Positions 18,602 through 27,121 are shown, numbered from the stretch's first letter. The stretch is DNA of 64,000 nucleotides from Vibrio mytili (GCF_000830505.1 NZ_JXOK01000046.1:1-64000), one strand, 5' to 3'. A program made the numbers and translations. The notes: generated by a model from the sequence alone, not told the origin.

Positions 18602-19153
18602 ATGAAAAACATCGCATCTAAAATTGTCCTGACTTCTGTTCTTGCAACGTCATCAACAGCAGTTCTAGCGAATCAACAATGGGAAAAAGAATCCATGGAC
18701 GCTTGGTTAGATGGTAAAGCGGAAACCACGCTTCTGTTAAATAGCAATCTCAACTCTTTTGATATTAATACCGATGTTGAAAACCAAGTGGTTACTTTGT
18801 CTGGTTCGGTAGATAACGAACTTGAAAAATCATTAGCAGAAGAACTTGTTTCTGGTCTTGATGGCGTCAAAGACGTGAAAAATAAATTGTCGGTGGTGAA
18901 AGACGATAAAAAAGAAGTTGATTCAGAAGCACTCGCTACTTTGACAGATTCTAAAATTACGACAATAGTCAAAACACGCTTACTTATGGATACCAATGTG
19001 AGTGGTACAGATATCGACGTAACGACCAATAACAAAACAGTGACGTTATCGGGCCATGTGAGTTCAGATGCGGAGCAAGATCTCGCACTATCAATTGCAA
19101 ATAATACCAATGATGTCAATAAAGTGATTGATAACCTTAAAGTCGTTCAATAA
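18602..19153 (+). CDS. Periplasmic protein with two BON domains (OsmY-like)
   Basis: 183 aa. It has a signal peptide (KNIASKIVLTSVLATSSTAV, cleavage after VLA at about residue 23), then two BON domains at about 40-98 and 118-182. Each has the pattern of a short helix, a VTLSG strand (VVTLSGSVDN and TVTLSGHVSS) and a closing helix. OsmY-type proteins act in the periplasm under osmotic and envelope stress. RBS AAGGAGAG precedes the ATG. It is the first gene of the cluster and is divergent from the sigma-54 activator. Confidence 0.87.
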   Translation: MKNIASKIVLTSVLATSSTAVLANQQWEKESMDAWLDGKAETTLLLNSNLNSFDINTDVENQVVTLSGSVDNELEKSLAEELVSGLDGVKDVKNKLSVVKDDKKEVDSEALATLTDSKITTIVKTRLLMDTNVSGTDIDVTTNNKTVTLSGHVSSDAEQDLALSIANNTNDVNKVIDNLKVVQ

Positions 19154-19204
19154 TCGCGAGTCGCGTGAACGGACACTTTATCTGGAGATCTGGAGGGAAA
19201 CACT

Positions 19205-19381
19205 ATGGTTCGTTGGATTTTTATTTTTTTAGTCTTGGCACTCGTTTCTGCCGTATTGGGCTTTACCGGTATTGCAGGCGCAGCGGCATCGATCGCTCAA
19301 GTGATATTTTACCTATTCTTGCTGTCATTAATTATTTCAATCGTGATGGTGTTGATAGGCAGAAAAAACGTCAGTAAATAG
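19205..19381 (+). CDS. DUF1328 (YtjA-type) small membrane protein
   Basis: 58 aa, starting MVRWIFIFLVLALVSAVLGF and then TGIAGAAASIAQVIF, the characteristic DUF1328 sequence, with two membrane segments. RBS GGAGGG lies 7 bases before the ATG. A longer overlapping frame in the same place is an artefact. It lies between the BON gene and a small lipoprotein and is probably co-transcribed with both. Function is unknown; members are often stress-induced. Confidence 0.85.
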   Translation: MVRWIFIFLVLALVSAVLGFTGIAGAAASIAQVIFYLFLLSLIISIVMVLIGRKNVSK

Positions 19382-19395
19382 ACAGGAGAGTATGT

Positions 19396-19593
19396 ATGCA
19401 ATTTAAATCATTTATTTATCGTATCGCTGCTGTATTAGGTTTAGCACTCGCTCTGGCTGCCTGTAGTGATGAAGGCCCAATGGAGAAGGCTGGCGAGAAG
19501 CTTGACGAAGCAGTAACCGACACTCAAAACGCGGTTGAAGATAGCTGTGAAAAAGTGAAAGAAGACTTAAATGCGGAAGATCAGGATTGTTAG
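19396..19593 (+). CDS. Small acidic lipoprotein
   Basis: 65 aa. The signal peptide ends in the lipobox LAAC (Cys23), so it is probably lipid-anchored. The mature part is acidic and helical (MEKAGEKLDEAVTDTQNAVE) with two further cysteines. It resembles entericidin-like or YifL-like small lipoproteins only in general form. RBS GGAGAG precedes the start at 19396, and a terminator follows. Confidence 0.75.
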   Translation: MQFKSFIYRIAAVLGLALALAACSDEGPMEKAGEKLDEAVTDTQNAVEDSCEKVKEDLNAEDQDC

Positions 19594-19660
19594 AAGCTCA
19601 TCGCGCATTTCACAGCCAAACAATAAGAATAGCAAGCAATAAGAATAGATAGGTAAGAGT

Positions 19661-19687
19661 AGGGCGGTTAAGTGCCGCCCTTCTTTT
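19661..19687 (+). terminator. Terminator of the BON-DUF1328-lipoprotein unit
   Basis: AGGGCGG-TTAAGTG-CCGCCCT followed by TCTTTTT. It closes the three-gene unit that begins at the sigma-54-like promoter. Confidence 0.85.
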
Positions 19688-19736
19688 TGGCCTGCTGTTC
19701 ACAATCAACCGCCCACAATCAAATGAGGAATCAAAG

Positions 19737-20168
19737 ATGAAAAACATATTTGATGTACTGAAAGAGAGTCATGAAAAGCAACGCCTTTTACTCGATGCTC
19801 TGATGGAAACGTCCGGTGATTCCCCTGCTCGTGAAGAGTTTTACCACAATCTAAAGTCTGAGCTCGAACAACATGCGGCTGCAGAAGAGCGCTTTTTCTA
19901 CGCGCCACTGATAGAAAGTGATAAAACCATCGATCTCACTCGTCACGGCATTGCTGAGCACCATCAAATCGACAAAGTTATCGCCAAGCTTGATGAAACC
20001 GACATGAGCTCACCGGCGTGGTTAAACGAAATGAAAACGCTACGCCATAAAGTCCTGCATCATCTTGAGGAAGAAGAGCAACGATTTTTCCAACTCGCGG
20101 GTAAAGTGATGTCTGACAAGCAGAAGCGTCAGCTTGCCAATGGTTATTTGGACGAAATGGCCAGCTAA
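19737..20168 (+). CDS. Hemerythrin HHE-domain protein
   Basis: 143 aa, a four-helix bundle with the expected His/Glu ligands: His in KESHEKQR, EQHAAAEERFF, HGIAEHHQID and HKVLHHLEEEEQRFF. Such proteins bind a di-iron centre and have been linked to oxygen, NO or iron handling; which applies here is unknown. RBS GAGGAAT precedes the ATG. It sits in the stress cluster. Confidence 0.85.
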   Translation: MKNIFDVLKESHEKQRLLLDALMETSGDSPAREEFYHNLKSELEQHAAAEERFFYAPLIESDKTIDLTRHGIAEHHQIDKVIAKLDETDMSSPAWLNEMKTLRHKVLHHLEEEEQRFFQLAGKVMSDKQKRQLANGYLDEMAS

Positions 20169-20177
20169 CGGTGTTGG

Positions 20178-20208
20178 AGCCTTTCGTGTCGGATCGATAC
20201 GAAAGGCT
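20178..20208 (+). terminator. Hairpin after the hemerythrin gene
   Basis: AGCCTTTCGT (20178-20187) and ACGAAAGGCT (20199-20208) pair perfectly across 11 bases, 10 bases after the stop. No T-run follows, so termination may be weak or Rho-assisted. Confidence 0.5.
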
Positions 20209-20340
20209 GCCGTTAAAGTTTACTTAGTCTCTTCTTCTTTTTCTTTGCATTTTCACTAACTCACTCATTTTCGCCTAATTTTAATATAAACCTGAGATTC
20301 ATTCACCGAATCGTGCACTCGCTTAAAGCAAGGAGAGCGA

Positions 20341-21978
20341 ATGTTTATCATCAAATATTATATTCTTGGTGCGCTAGTAAGTTTATTGGTCGCGATTTAT
20401 ACGCCTCAAATCATTATTAGCCTGTTGTTCTTGTGGGTTTCGCTCTCGCTTGCGTTAGTTTGTGTCGCCTATGTTTTCGACATACCTTCGATTTTCAGAA
20501 AAAACCAAGATGGTAAAATTATCTGGTGGATTCGCTGGGCATTCATCCCGTTTTTATTGGGAGCTAAAGCCTATAACGCGTGGGAAAGACGTCGAGATAC
20601 GGTACCACCGATTCAAAAAGTCAGTGACAATCTGTTCCTATCCCGCCGCTTGTTCCAGAGTGATTTAGATTTCCTCGAGTCGCAGGATATTTCTTGTATT
20701 GTCGATGTTACGGCGGAATTTGCTGGATTAGAAAGTGCGATGACAGATAAGCAATTCCACTATCTTTCTATTCCGGTGTTAGACCATAAAGCTCCAACGC
20801 TTGAACGGCTGCGCCATGCGATTAACTGGATTGATACTCAAATCGCATGTTCTCGCTCTGTTGTTGTACATTGCGCTTTAGGCCGCGGTCGGTCCGTGTT
20901 TGTGGTCGCGGCGTATTTACTGAGTAAAGATTCTTCACTGACGGTTGAGTCTGTCATGAAAAAAATCAACAATGTGCGTAGCACTGCAAGGTTAAATAAT
21001 TTGCAGCTCAGAACCTTACGCGCGATCAGTGAAAAAGGTGTCCTCGGTATAGAACCATCGACTTGGATGGTGGTCAATCCTGTCGCTGGTGGTGGAAAGT
21101 GGCAACAATATGAACAGCATCTGATTCGTGAGTTAACCAAAAAATACCGTCTGGATATTCATCAAACCAGTGAAGATCTCAGAGCAGACCAACTCACGCA
21201 GCAGGCAAAAGAACGTGGAGCTAAGCAGGTGATTGTTGCTGGTGGAGACGGCACAGTCACGGAAGTGGCGAGTCAGTTGATTGATAGCGATATCAAGCTC
21301 GGCATTGTCCCTCTTGGCACTGCCAACGCGTTGTGCCACGTGCTTTATGGCGTCGGAGCAAAATTATCACCAGTAGAAAAAGCGTGTGAAGCCCTGCTTA
21401 AGGGGCAGTGTCAGCGTATAGATACCGCGGAGTGTAATCAGCGATCTATCTTGTTAGTGCTAGGGATTGGTTTAGAGCAAAAAATGATTGAGCATGCACA
21501 GCGAGAAGAAAAGAATGCGTTGGGACAGTTGGCATATCTAACGGGTTTTTTTGATGCGGTAGTGGCGGAAGAAACGCAAACCTTGACCATATCGATAAAA
21601 GGTTCATCAGATAAAGAACTCAGCGATAACCAACAACAAACGCTTGATGTACATAGTTTTGTTGTTGCGAATACCGCCCCGTTTAGTACCTTACTGGCGC
21701 AAGGTGGTGGTGCTCCGCAGCCCGATGATGGCCAATTACATATTACCTACTTAGACAATACGGAATCATTGGGTGATCGACTCATTGCATTGTCTGATCT
21801 GACATTGACCAGTTTAGGGGCGCAGAATGAATCGACCCTGTTTAAGTACGCTACCGCTCAGCAGATCACCATTGCTGCAGATAAACCTATTGATTATGTG
21901 ATTGATGGAGAGCTTTATTCGGACAAAAAATTGGTTATCAATATTCGTCCTAAATCCTTAAGCGTGTTTGTCCCATGA
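20341..21978 (+). CDS. Membrane protein fusing a dual-specificity phosphatase to a diacylglycerol-kinase domain
   Basis: 545 aa. Two or three N-terminal membrane segments (about 1-75) lead to a cysteine phosphatase domain with signature HCALGRGRS (His177, Cys178, Arg184). From about 240 to the end is a diacylglycerol/lipid-kinase domain with NPVAGGGKW, the nucleotide motif GGDGT (301-305) and PLGTANALC. One polypeptide could thus remove phosphate from one substrate and phosphorylate a lipid. Substrates are not predictable; a role in phospholipid turnover under envelope stress is inferred from the domains and neighbours. RBS AAGGAGAG precedes the start. Confidence 0.88.
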   Translation: MFIIKYYILGALVSLLVAIYTPQIIISLLFLWVSLSLALVCVAYVFDIPSIFRKNQDGKIIWWIRWAFIPFLLGAKAYNAWERRRDTVPPIQKVSDNLFLSRRLFQSDLDFLESQDISCIVDVTAEFAGLESAMTDKQFHYLSIPVLDHKAPTLERLRHAINWIDTQIACSRSVVVHCALGRGRSVFVVAAYLLSKDSSLTVESVMKKINNVRSTARLNNLQLRTLRAISEKGVLGIEPSTWMVVNPVAGGGKWQQYEQHLIRELTKKYRLDIHQTSEDLRADQLTQQAKERGAKQVIVAGGDGTVTEVASQLIDSDIKLGIVPLGTANALCHVLYGVGAKLSPVEKACEALLKGQCQRIDTAECNQRSILLVLGIGLEQKMIEHAQREEKNALGQLAYLTGFFDAVVAEETQTLTISIKGSSDKELSDNQQQTLDVHSFVVANTAPFSTLLAQGGGAPQPDDGQLHITYLDNTESLGDRLIALSDLTLTSLGAQNESTLFKYATAQQITIAADKPIDYVIDGELYSDKKLVINIRPKSLSVFVP

Positions 21979-22028
21979 GGAAAGCGTATCTCCTGTCGAG
22001 ATGAGCTAAGCGTTTGGCCATCTTGCTA

Positions 22029-22073
22029 TGTTCTAACAGCTAGTGTTCTAACAGATAGTGTTCTAACAGGTAG
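22029..22073 (+). repeat. Three tandem 15-bp repeats
   Basis: TGTTCTAACAGNTAG occurs three times without a gap (22029-22043, 22044-22058, 22059-22073), differing only at the N (C, A, G). It lies in the non-coding 21979-22362 gap after the phosphatase-kinase gene. The function is unknown. Confidence 0.85.
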
Positions 22074-22123
22074 AAAGAAAGATAGTTCACCGAGGAAGCG
22101 TGTCACTTTTTACCACTCTCAAC

Positions 22124-22155
22124 TCGGTTAAAAAACACAAGTCGGTTAAAAAACA
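22124..22155 (+). repeat. Two 14-bp direct repeats, period 18
   Basis: TCGGTTAAAAAACA occurs at 22124-22137 and 22142-22155. It is in the same gene-free gap as the 15-bp repeats, which otherwise shows nothing that I can assign. Confidence 0.7.
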
Positions 22156-22348
22156 TGAGATAAAGATAAGGTCGCAGTTTTGACGCTGCGGCTTTTTGGT
22201 ATTCGATCGAATGTGACTTCGTGTTTGAAATACTACATCGTGTCTGATGGGGGCTTGTTACATTGACAGGGTTACATCGACAAAAACATCTAACTCGCCG
22301 AGCATCTTTAACGGGCAAAGATGCCATCAACGGTGATGAGAGTTAAAT

Positions 22349-22370
22349 CAGGGTAGGTCTACCTACCCTG
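22349..22370 (-). terminator. Palindrome at the end of the 147-aa gene
   Basis: CAGGGTAGGT-CT-ACCTACCCTG is a perfect palindrome that overlaps the stop at 22363. On the minus strand it is followed by ATTTAAC, a poor U-tract. It is probably the terminator of the leftward gene. Confidence 0.55.
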
Positions 22371-22764
22371 AGGTTTGAGGTAAGTGTTTTTCAATTTCAT
22401 CATTTTCGACTTGTAAAGCGGCTAACCAGTAAGAAACTAAGGCCGTTACATTGGTGTCATCGATGGTTTTGAGTAGCACTTTTACTTCGTCCAATAACAC
22501 CTTATTCATGAAATGCATCTCTTTATAATTACCAAGCTCGGCGACACCATGCTCTGTGGCATTTTCTGCAATGAATTGTTCACCGTCTTGATCGAAGAAT
22601 AACTCAGCCATCTTTTTTATCATCACTTTCTCTATCTTCACGAATCGATAGGCTGCTCTTGCCAGTGTCATGTGCGATTGTGGATTCACCAGGGGCAGAC
22701 ACGTTTGGCGGTGATGTGTCATTTTTACGAGTAGCTCCCTTACTCGATGATTATCAAATGTCAT
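22363..22764 (-). CDS. Small helical protein of unknown function
   Basis: About 133 aa from ATG 22764 (MTFDNHRVREL), preceded by AAAGAGG; an upstream in-frame start at 22806 adds untypical residues. It is all-helical by appearance, with scattered His and Glu (HHRQTCLPL, FFDQDGEQF, YKEMHFMNK, VENDEIEKHL) that could form a metal-binding bundle. I cannot assign it to a family. It lies in the stress cluster downstream of the DUF2383-like gene, on the same strand. Confidence 0.65.
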   Translation of the reverse strand: MTFDNHRVRELLVKMTHHRQTCLPLVNPQSHMTLARAAYRFVKIEKVMIKKMAELFFDQDGEQFIAENATEHGVAELGNYKEMHFMNKVLLDEVKVLLKTIDDTNVTALVSYWLAALQVENDEIEKHLPQTSG

Positions 22765-22791
22765 ACAAACCTCTTTAAGTTGTAGAAGTAC

Positions 22792-22824
22792 AACAGCAAT
22801 GGTCAAACGACGTGACCATTGCTT
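22792..22824. repeat. 11-bp inverted repeat between two small genes
   Basis: AGCAATGGTCA and TGACCATTGCT are separated by 9-11 bases, in the gap between the genes ending at 22884 and starting at 22764. There is no T-run on either strand, so it may be an operator or an mRNA hairpin that reduces read-through. Confidence 0.5.
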
Positions 22825-22883
22825 TGCTCTTGATGACTCGCTGGTGATTGTTTTATTACCAATTCTCTATCGGTTGTTACCAA

Positions 22884-23318
22884 CTAGCTGATTAGGCTGA
22901 TACTGCTGAGTTTTTCTTTCGCACTCTTGATATCACTACGAACTTTGAGTAGCACGGCGTTATCCGCTTGCTCTGGTTGGTCTACAATCAGTTTTTCAAT
23001 TTCTTTGAGTACCTTGCTTTCCACTCCTTCAAGCTGTTCAAGGTACATGGTTTCTTTGTCTGTCGAGACCTCTTTCATCACATCGCTGTACACTTCACGA
23101 GCCTTGATGGTGTACGAAACAGGCGTGTCATCCGCCGAATCATCTGTGTTTCCCACAGCGTGAGGTTGCAGTTCAAGCACGGCACGTTTGCGTGTTTGAA
23201 GCAGTTCCAGCAGCACCTGGTTCAGAGCGGTATTGTCAATGTTGTTAATCGCTTTGTCATAAATGTCATTGCCACTCTCAATGAGCTCAATGATCGAGGA
23301 GATATTTTCATTTTTCAT
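22884..23318 (-). CDS. DUF2383-like four-helix protein
   Basis: 144 aa, starting MKNENISSIIELIESGNDIY, with a good RBS (AAAGGAGTGAG). The N-terminal half (EGxxDxYxxA-like pattern, then LLELLQTRKRAVLELQP) is like the ferritin-type DUF2383 domain; the second half is a long acidic helix region. The family is often found with stress proteins. A sigma-54-like promoter lies about 200 bases upstream. Confidence 0.65.
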   Translation of the reverse strand: MKNENISSIIELIESGNDIYDKAINNIDNTALNQVLLELLQTRKRAVLELQPHAVGNTDDSADDTPVSYTIKAREVYSDVMKEVSTDKETMYLEQLEGVESKVLKEIEKLIVDQPEQADNAVLLKVRSDIKSAKEKLSSISLIS

Positions 23319-23519
23319 CGCTCACTCCTTTAATGAATTTGCTAATGATGAAGCTATTAGTGAAAGCCCACATCTATTGGTCAAGTTAATGTAGTGCGTC
23401 CAGATAATGTGGTGAGTTAGCTTTTTTCGCCTCACTTACCACTTATTCAAAGGTTAAAGTTTTACGCTCGCTAAGCGCTCAGCTTTGCACAAATCATTAC
23501 ACACGATTATTTGAACGTA

Positions 23520-23535
23520 AGCAGGGAGTGTGCCA
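23520..23535 (-). promoter_or_regulatory. Sigma-54-like promoter facing the DUF2383-like gene
   Basis: On the minus strand TGGCAC-ACTCC-CTGCT has the -24 GG and -12 GC at correct spacing and differs from TTGCW at one base. It is 202 bases upstream of the start at 23318, which is rather far, so confidence is moderate. Confidence 0.45.
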
Positions 23536-23720
23536 ATGGTGTTTTATTTATTTTAATCAATTAGTTATTTATTTTTGTTGTGGTGATTGATGGTGTCACC
23601 GAGCAACGCTAAGAAAAATTTACAAGCATGAAGAAGAAAAACTGGAAATAATTACAAAGAAAGAGGACGGTTTTGTGTGGATTTGCTTTTAATATGTTTA
23701 AAAACAATAAGTTGTATTTT

Positions 23721-23736
23721 TGGCACGGTTATCGCT
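23721..23736 (+). promoter_or_regulatory. Sigma-54-like promoter of the YqjD-like operon
   Basis: TGGCACG-GTTA-TCGCT matches the -24 element exactly and the -12 element at four of five bases. It lies 91 bases before the ATG at 23827. With the divergent site at 23520-23535 it makes the 23319-23826 gap a two-way sigma-54-type control region. Confidence 0.6.
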
Positions 23737-23826
23737 TTGTGTAGGAGTAGGTGAGTAGGAAAAGCAGATTCACTTGTTTTCTACTCAATACCTTAGCTTT
23801 ACTCAATACATCAACGGAGGCTAGTC

Positions 23827-24075
23827 ATGGCTAATACAAAACAAAGCACAGCGAAAACTCAAGAGCAGTTGGAAGAAGCATATCATTTAGCCGAGCAGGC
23901 AACGACTGAAGCGGTAGGTGCAGTGAAAGAACAGGCCAAAGAAAAGTTTGATGTGGGAGCGGAGCGAGTGCAACAAGCGACCAAGTCAGCAGAAAACGTG
24001 ATTAAGGAACGTCCACTATTGAGTATCGGTTGCGCGTTTCTGGCCGGTTGGGCGGTATCAAAACTGATTAAGTAA
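23827..24075 (+). CDS. YqjD/ElaB (DUF883) family membrane-anchored protein
   Basis: 82 aa. It has an amphipathic helical region (AKTQEQLEEAYHLAEQAT) followed by RPLLSIGCAFLAGWAVSKLIK, the single C-terminal membrane anchor typical of ElaB/YqjD. E. coli YqjD binds ribosomes at the membrane in stationary phase; whether this one does is not known. RBS GGAGG lies 8 bases before the ATG. It is the first gene of a four-gene rightward unit. Confidence 0.85.
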   Translation: MANTKQSTAKTQEQLEEAYHLAEQATTEAVGAVKEQAKEKFDVGAERVQQATKSAENVIKERPLLSIGCAFLAGWAVSKLIK

Positions 24076-24129
24076 TTTCAGTTATCGCATTTAACGCATT
24101 AAGCCACTTAACAACAGGTAATCGTTCAA

Positions 24130-24654
24130 ATGAGTAACTCTGGACCCGTACCGCATCAGCAACAAAGCGATCCAAGACAAGATACGCAGCCAGGCTCGAC
24201 CACGGGGGATTGTGGTCGAGATCCCAACGGAGCTGAAGAGCAGGATATTCAACAAACCATTAATGGACTGAACTCAATTTTTTCTCAATTGGATACATTG
24301 ACTCAGTCGCTAAAAGCATGGTCAGGCTCGACGTTAGAGCTATTCTTGTTGGAGGTCAAAGTGAACGCTTCTGCTGTTCAACAACTCTTGTTGAGCGCGG
24401 TTATCTTCACGTTGCTCTCGGTATTGTTCGTGTTCAGTTTGTGTCTTGCATCTGGTGTGGTGGCTTATCAACTGACTTTGAACGTGTACATTGCCGTGTT
24501 GGTATTCATCACCTCGCTAGCCTTAGCACTATTCGCTTTGGCTTGGTGGCAAAAGCGTTTAGTTGGTTTTCTTGGATTCAAAAATACCACTGAGCAGTTG
24601 CAGGAGGGTTGGGATGCACTCGCTAAGAAAGCTCAATCGAGCCGTGAAGATTAA
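24130..24654 (+). CDS. YqjE-like (phage-holin superfamily III) membrane protein
   Basis: 174 aa. It has a polar N-terminus of about 75 residues and then two strong membrane helices (LLSAVIFTLLSVLFVFSLCL and VYIAVLVFITSLALALFALA). It follows the DUF883 gene, as yqjE follows yqjD in enteric bacteria. Function is unknown. Confidence 0.8.
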   Translation: MSNSGPVPHQQQSDPRQDTQPGSTTGDCGRDPNGAEEQDIQQTINGLNSIFSQLDTLTQSLKAWSGSTLELFLLEVKVNASAVQQLLLSAVIFTLLSVLFVFSLCLASGVVAYQLTLNVYIAVLVFITSLALALFALAWWQKRLVGFLGFKNTTEQLQEGWDALAKKAQSSRED

Positions 24655-24934
24655 GCGAATGGAAGGTAAGGCATCGTTGAAGCAGTGTTGCCTGACGATG
24701 GAAGTGTTCACGTTTACGTCCAAGAAGTTTGTCAGAGAGCATCCTTGGACAACCTTAGGTATCAGTACCGTTCTTGCGATCGCTGCTGCGAAAACGGGTC
24801 GCTTGTCGCGTTTGGCGTCTTCCATTTCTTCAATGGGGTTTCTCGCAAGCAGCGTATCCGATATTACAGAGTCACTCGCAAAACCAGTGAGTGCTGCTTC
24901 TCCAAACTCAGTCGACCGTGGCGATCCTCAATAA
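24614..24934 (+). CDS. Small membrane protein, third gene of the YqjD/YqjE unit
   Basis: About 106 aa from ATG 24614, which has a strong AGGAGGG site 5 bases upstream although it overlaps the previous gene by 41 bases; ATG 24659 is an alternative without a good site. The first half is basic, followed by one hydrophobic helix (TLGISTVLAIAAAK) and a second weak one. It occupies the place of yqjK in E. coli but I see no clear similarity. Confidence 0.6.
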   Translation: MHSLRKLNRAVKIKRMEGKASLKQCCLTMEVFTFTSKKFVREHPWTTLGISTVLAIAAAKTGRLSRLASSISSMGFLASSVSDITESLAKPVSAASPNSVDRGDPQ

Positions 24935-24967
24935 CGGCTGTTAACTGACCTCAACCGGGCATACTTT

Positions 24968-26023
24968 ATGACTGCAAAACTGAATCCGTCAACCAATATG
25001 ATGATTGGCGTCGCTCTGCTGGTTCTTTTACTTGTGCCTGGGCTGTATTTTGCGAAACCCTTGGTGCTTCCTATTGTCCTAAGTGCTTTTATTTCTCTTT
25101 TGTGTAGCCCTTTAATCAATTACTTTGAAGACAAAGGTTTTCCACGTAGCATCACAGTCGTTACTACATTGACACTCTTGGTCGGCGTGTCCGTCGTGGG
25201 TCTCGTCGCCATGTTTGAACCAGCTAAACAGTGGTGGTCGGAACTACCTAGCATTGTTAAAAATGTGTCGCAAGAGGTAAGCGAGGTAACTCGAGCGTCG
25301 GCAGAACACATCGACTCCTCACTGAATATAACCAATGATATGAGTATGGGGGAGATGGGACACAATACGGTGTTTTCTTTGATAAAGACGCTCGCGACCA
25401 CCGCTCCAACCATTTTGACCCAAGCGATGCTCGTGCTGTTTATGGTTTACTTTATGCTCAGTCATGGGCGGAGTTTGTTCCGTAAGTCCGTATCCAATCT
25501 GCATGACTTTTCGCAGCAGCGTAAAGCGGTAGAACTTGTCAGAGCATTGCAGAAAGATTTATCCCGTTATATCGCTACAATTACCCTAGTCAACGTATTG
25601 TTGGGAGTCACTGTCGGCTTGGTCTTTTATGTACTTGGCCTTGAAGACCCGTTCTTATGGGGTGCTTTTGCCAGTGTCATGAACTTTGCACCGTATTTAG
25701 GACCAGTTATCTCTATGATCTGCTTTGGTTTTGCTGCCTATTTACAATTTGAGTCTGTCAGTTTTATGCTCACCGTGGTGTCTTTGTATTTATTGCTCAA
25801 TTTGGTTGAGAGCCAATTTGTCACTCCGACGTTATTAGGCAAACGGTTTAACTTAAATCCATTAGTCATCTTTGTTTGGCTGGTCTTTTGGGGATGGCTG
25901 TGGGGAGGCATGGGACTGTTAATCGGGATGCCGTTATTAGTCTGCATTAACATTATAGTTGAGCGGTTGGAGCTGTTTAAACTCAACCACATTGCTTCGT
26001 CAGAAGTTGCACACAGCGAATAA
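24968..26023 (+). CDS. AI-2E family (PerM/TqsA-like) transporter
   Basis: 351 aa, with the family's topology: two or three N-terminal helices, a soluble loop (about 70-150), then a cluster of C-terminal helices containing GAFASVMNFAPYLGPVI and VTPTLLGKRFNLNPLVIF, the AI-2E family signatures. Members export autoinducer-2 or act as Na+/H+ antiporters, so the substrate is uncertain. It is the last gene of the YqjD-like unit. Confidence 0.88.
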   Translation: MTAKLNPSTNMMIGVALLVLLLVPGLYFAKPLVLPIVLSAFISLLCSPLINYFEDKGFPRSITVVTTLTLLVGVSVVGLVAMFEPAKQWWSELPSIVKNVSQEVSEVTRASAEHIDSSLNITNDMSMGEMGHNTVFSLIKTLATTAPTILTQAMLVLFMVYFMLSHGRSLFRKSVSNLHDFSQQRKAVELVRALQKDLSRYIATITLVNVLLGVTVGLVFYVLGLEDPFLWGAFASVMNFAPYLGPVISMICFGFAAYLQFESVSFMLTVVSLYLLLNLVESQFVTPTLLGKRFNLNPLVIFVWLVFWGWLWGGMGLLIGMPLLVCINIIVERLELFKLNHIASSEVAHSE

Positions 26024-26104
26024 CCGCGGTGATTGCTGATCTTTTAACCTCTCTCGGTTGAGGCTCGGTATGTGCTTATTTGCATTTGAGTTCCCAATCC
26101 ATGA

Positions 26105-27010
26105 TTACGTTACACTTGATGCTTTTTCTTTCTTGCCGAAGGTGACCTGCTGAATGACTAACCCAGTTATAATCAGCAGCAGACCTATGAGAGTGGAAGG
26201 GTGAATTTCTTCGCCAATAATGGTGGCGAGCAGCATCAGAGAAATGAACGGCGAAGCGAAAATCAGGTTACTAATGCGCGCCGTGTTCTGTGTTGATTTC
26301 AATGCGCTTAACCACAGGACAAACGTGATCCCCATTTCAAATAGACCAACATAAGTGACCGCTGCCCAACCTTTGGCTGAAATGGCTGCCCAACTCGCTC
26401 CCTCGTAGAGGCTTAAAGCGATGGTAAATGGGATCGCTACCAAGAAGCCGAGTAAAACGCCAACCACCGGGTCGGCCTTGTTTTTCGTGTTGAGAATCCA
26501 ATAGCCAGCCCACAAAAGTGTCGAGAGCAAAGCTAAGCCGACGCCCAATGGACTCTCAAACGTCATGCTCAGTACATTGCCTTGTGTTGCGATGACAATG
26601 ACCCCTAAGTAACTGAAGCTGCAGGCTATCCAGTCTTTACTACGAATTTTTTGTCCGAGAAAAACTGCGGCCATTAAGGTTAGCGTGATCGCCCAACTAT
26701 AGTTGATGGCTTGTGCCTGCGATGCGGGAAGTAGATCATAAGCTTTGAATAAGATGAGGTAATAGGCCAGCGGATTAATCAGACCAAGCAGTAGGTAATA
26801 CCAAGGGTTGGAGAGAAATGTATCGCTGAGTTGACTTAATTTGCCTTGCACGCTGCATACGGTGATAAGAGCAATAGCAGAAACCATGCTGGCGATACAC
26901 AACATTTGGATCGGCGTAAACTCTGCAAGCGTGAGTTTAAATGCGGTTGCAACGGTTGACCAAAGTAATACTGCTGAGAGCCCAAATCCTAGGGCGCGAC
27001 GCTCATTCAT
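26105..27010 (-). CDS. DMT-superfamily (EamA) transporter
   Basis: 301 aa with ten hydrophobic segments in two EamA repeats (ALGFGLSAVLLWSTVATAF; GVGLALLSTLLWAGYWIL). The C-terminus is basic. The substrate cannot be told. It converges with the AI-2E family gene and diverges from rmuC across 243 bases that contain tandem repeats. Confidence 0.86.
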   Translation of the reverse strand: MNERRALGFGLSAVLLWSTVATAFKLTLAEFTPIQMLCIASMVSAIALITVCSVQGKLSQLSDTFLSNPWYYLLLGLINPLAYYLILFKAYDLLPASQAQAINYSWAITLTLMAAVFLGQKIRSKDWIACSFSYLGVIVIATQGNVLSMTFESPLGVGLALLSTLLWAGYWILNTKNKADPVVGVLLGFLVAIPFTIALSLYEGASWAAISAKGWAAVTYVGLFEMGITFVLWLSALKSTQNTARISNLIFASPFISLMLLATIIGEEIHPSTLIGLLLIITGLVIQQVTFGKKEKASSVT

Positions 27011-27121
27011 GATGCCTCTGTATTATGTGAGATAATTGTATTGCGCGAGATAGCTCGAGAGATAAACCGTTTAAGTAATAAAAAGTTAACCTAGCCAAGC
27101 ATACTATTTTGAATACCCAGT

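Noticed and set aside
19165..19377. A 70-aa gene in another frame
   Set aside because: The DUF1328 protein at 19205-19381, with a better RBS and recognisable sequence, occupies the same DNA.
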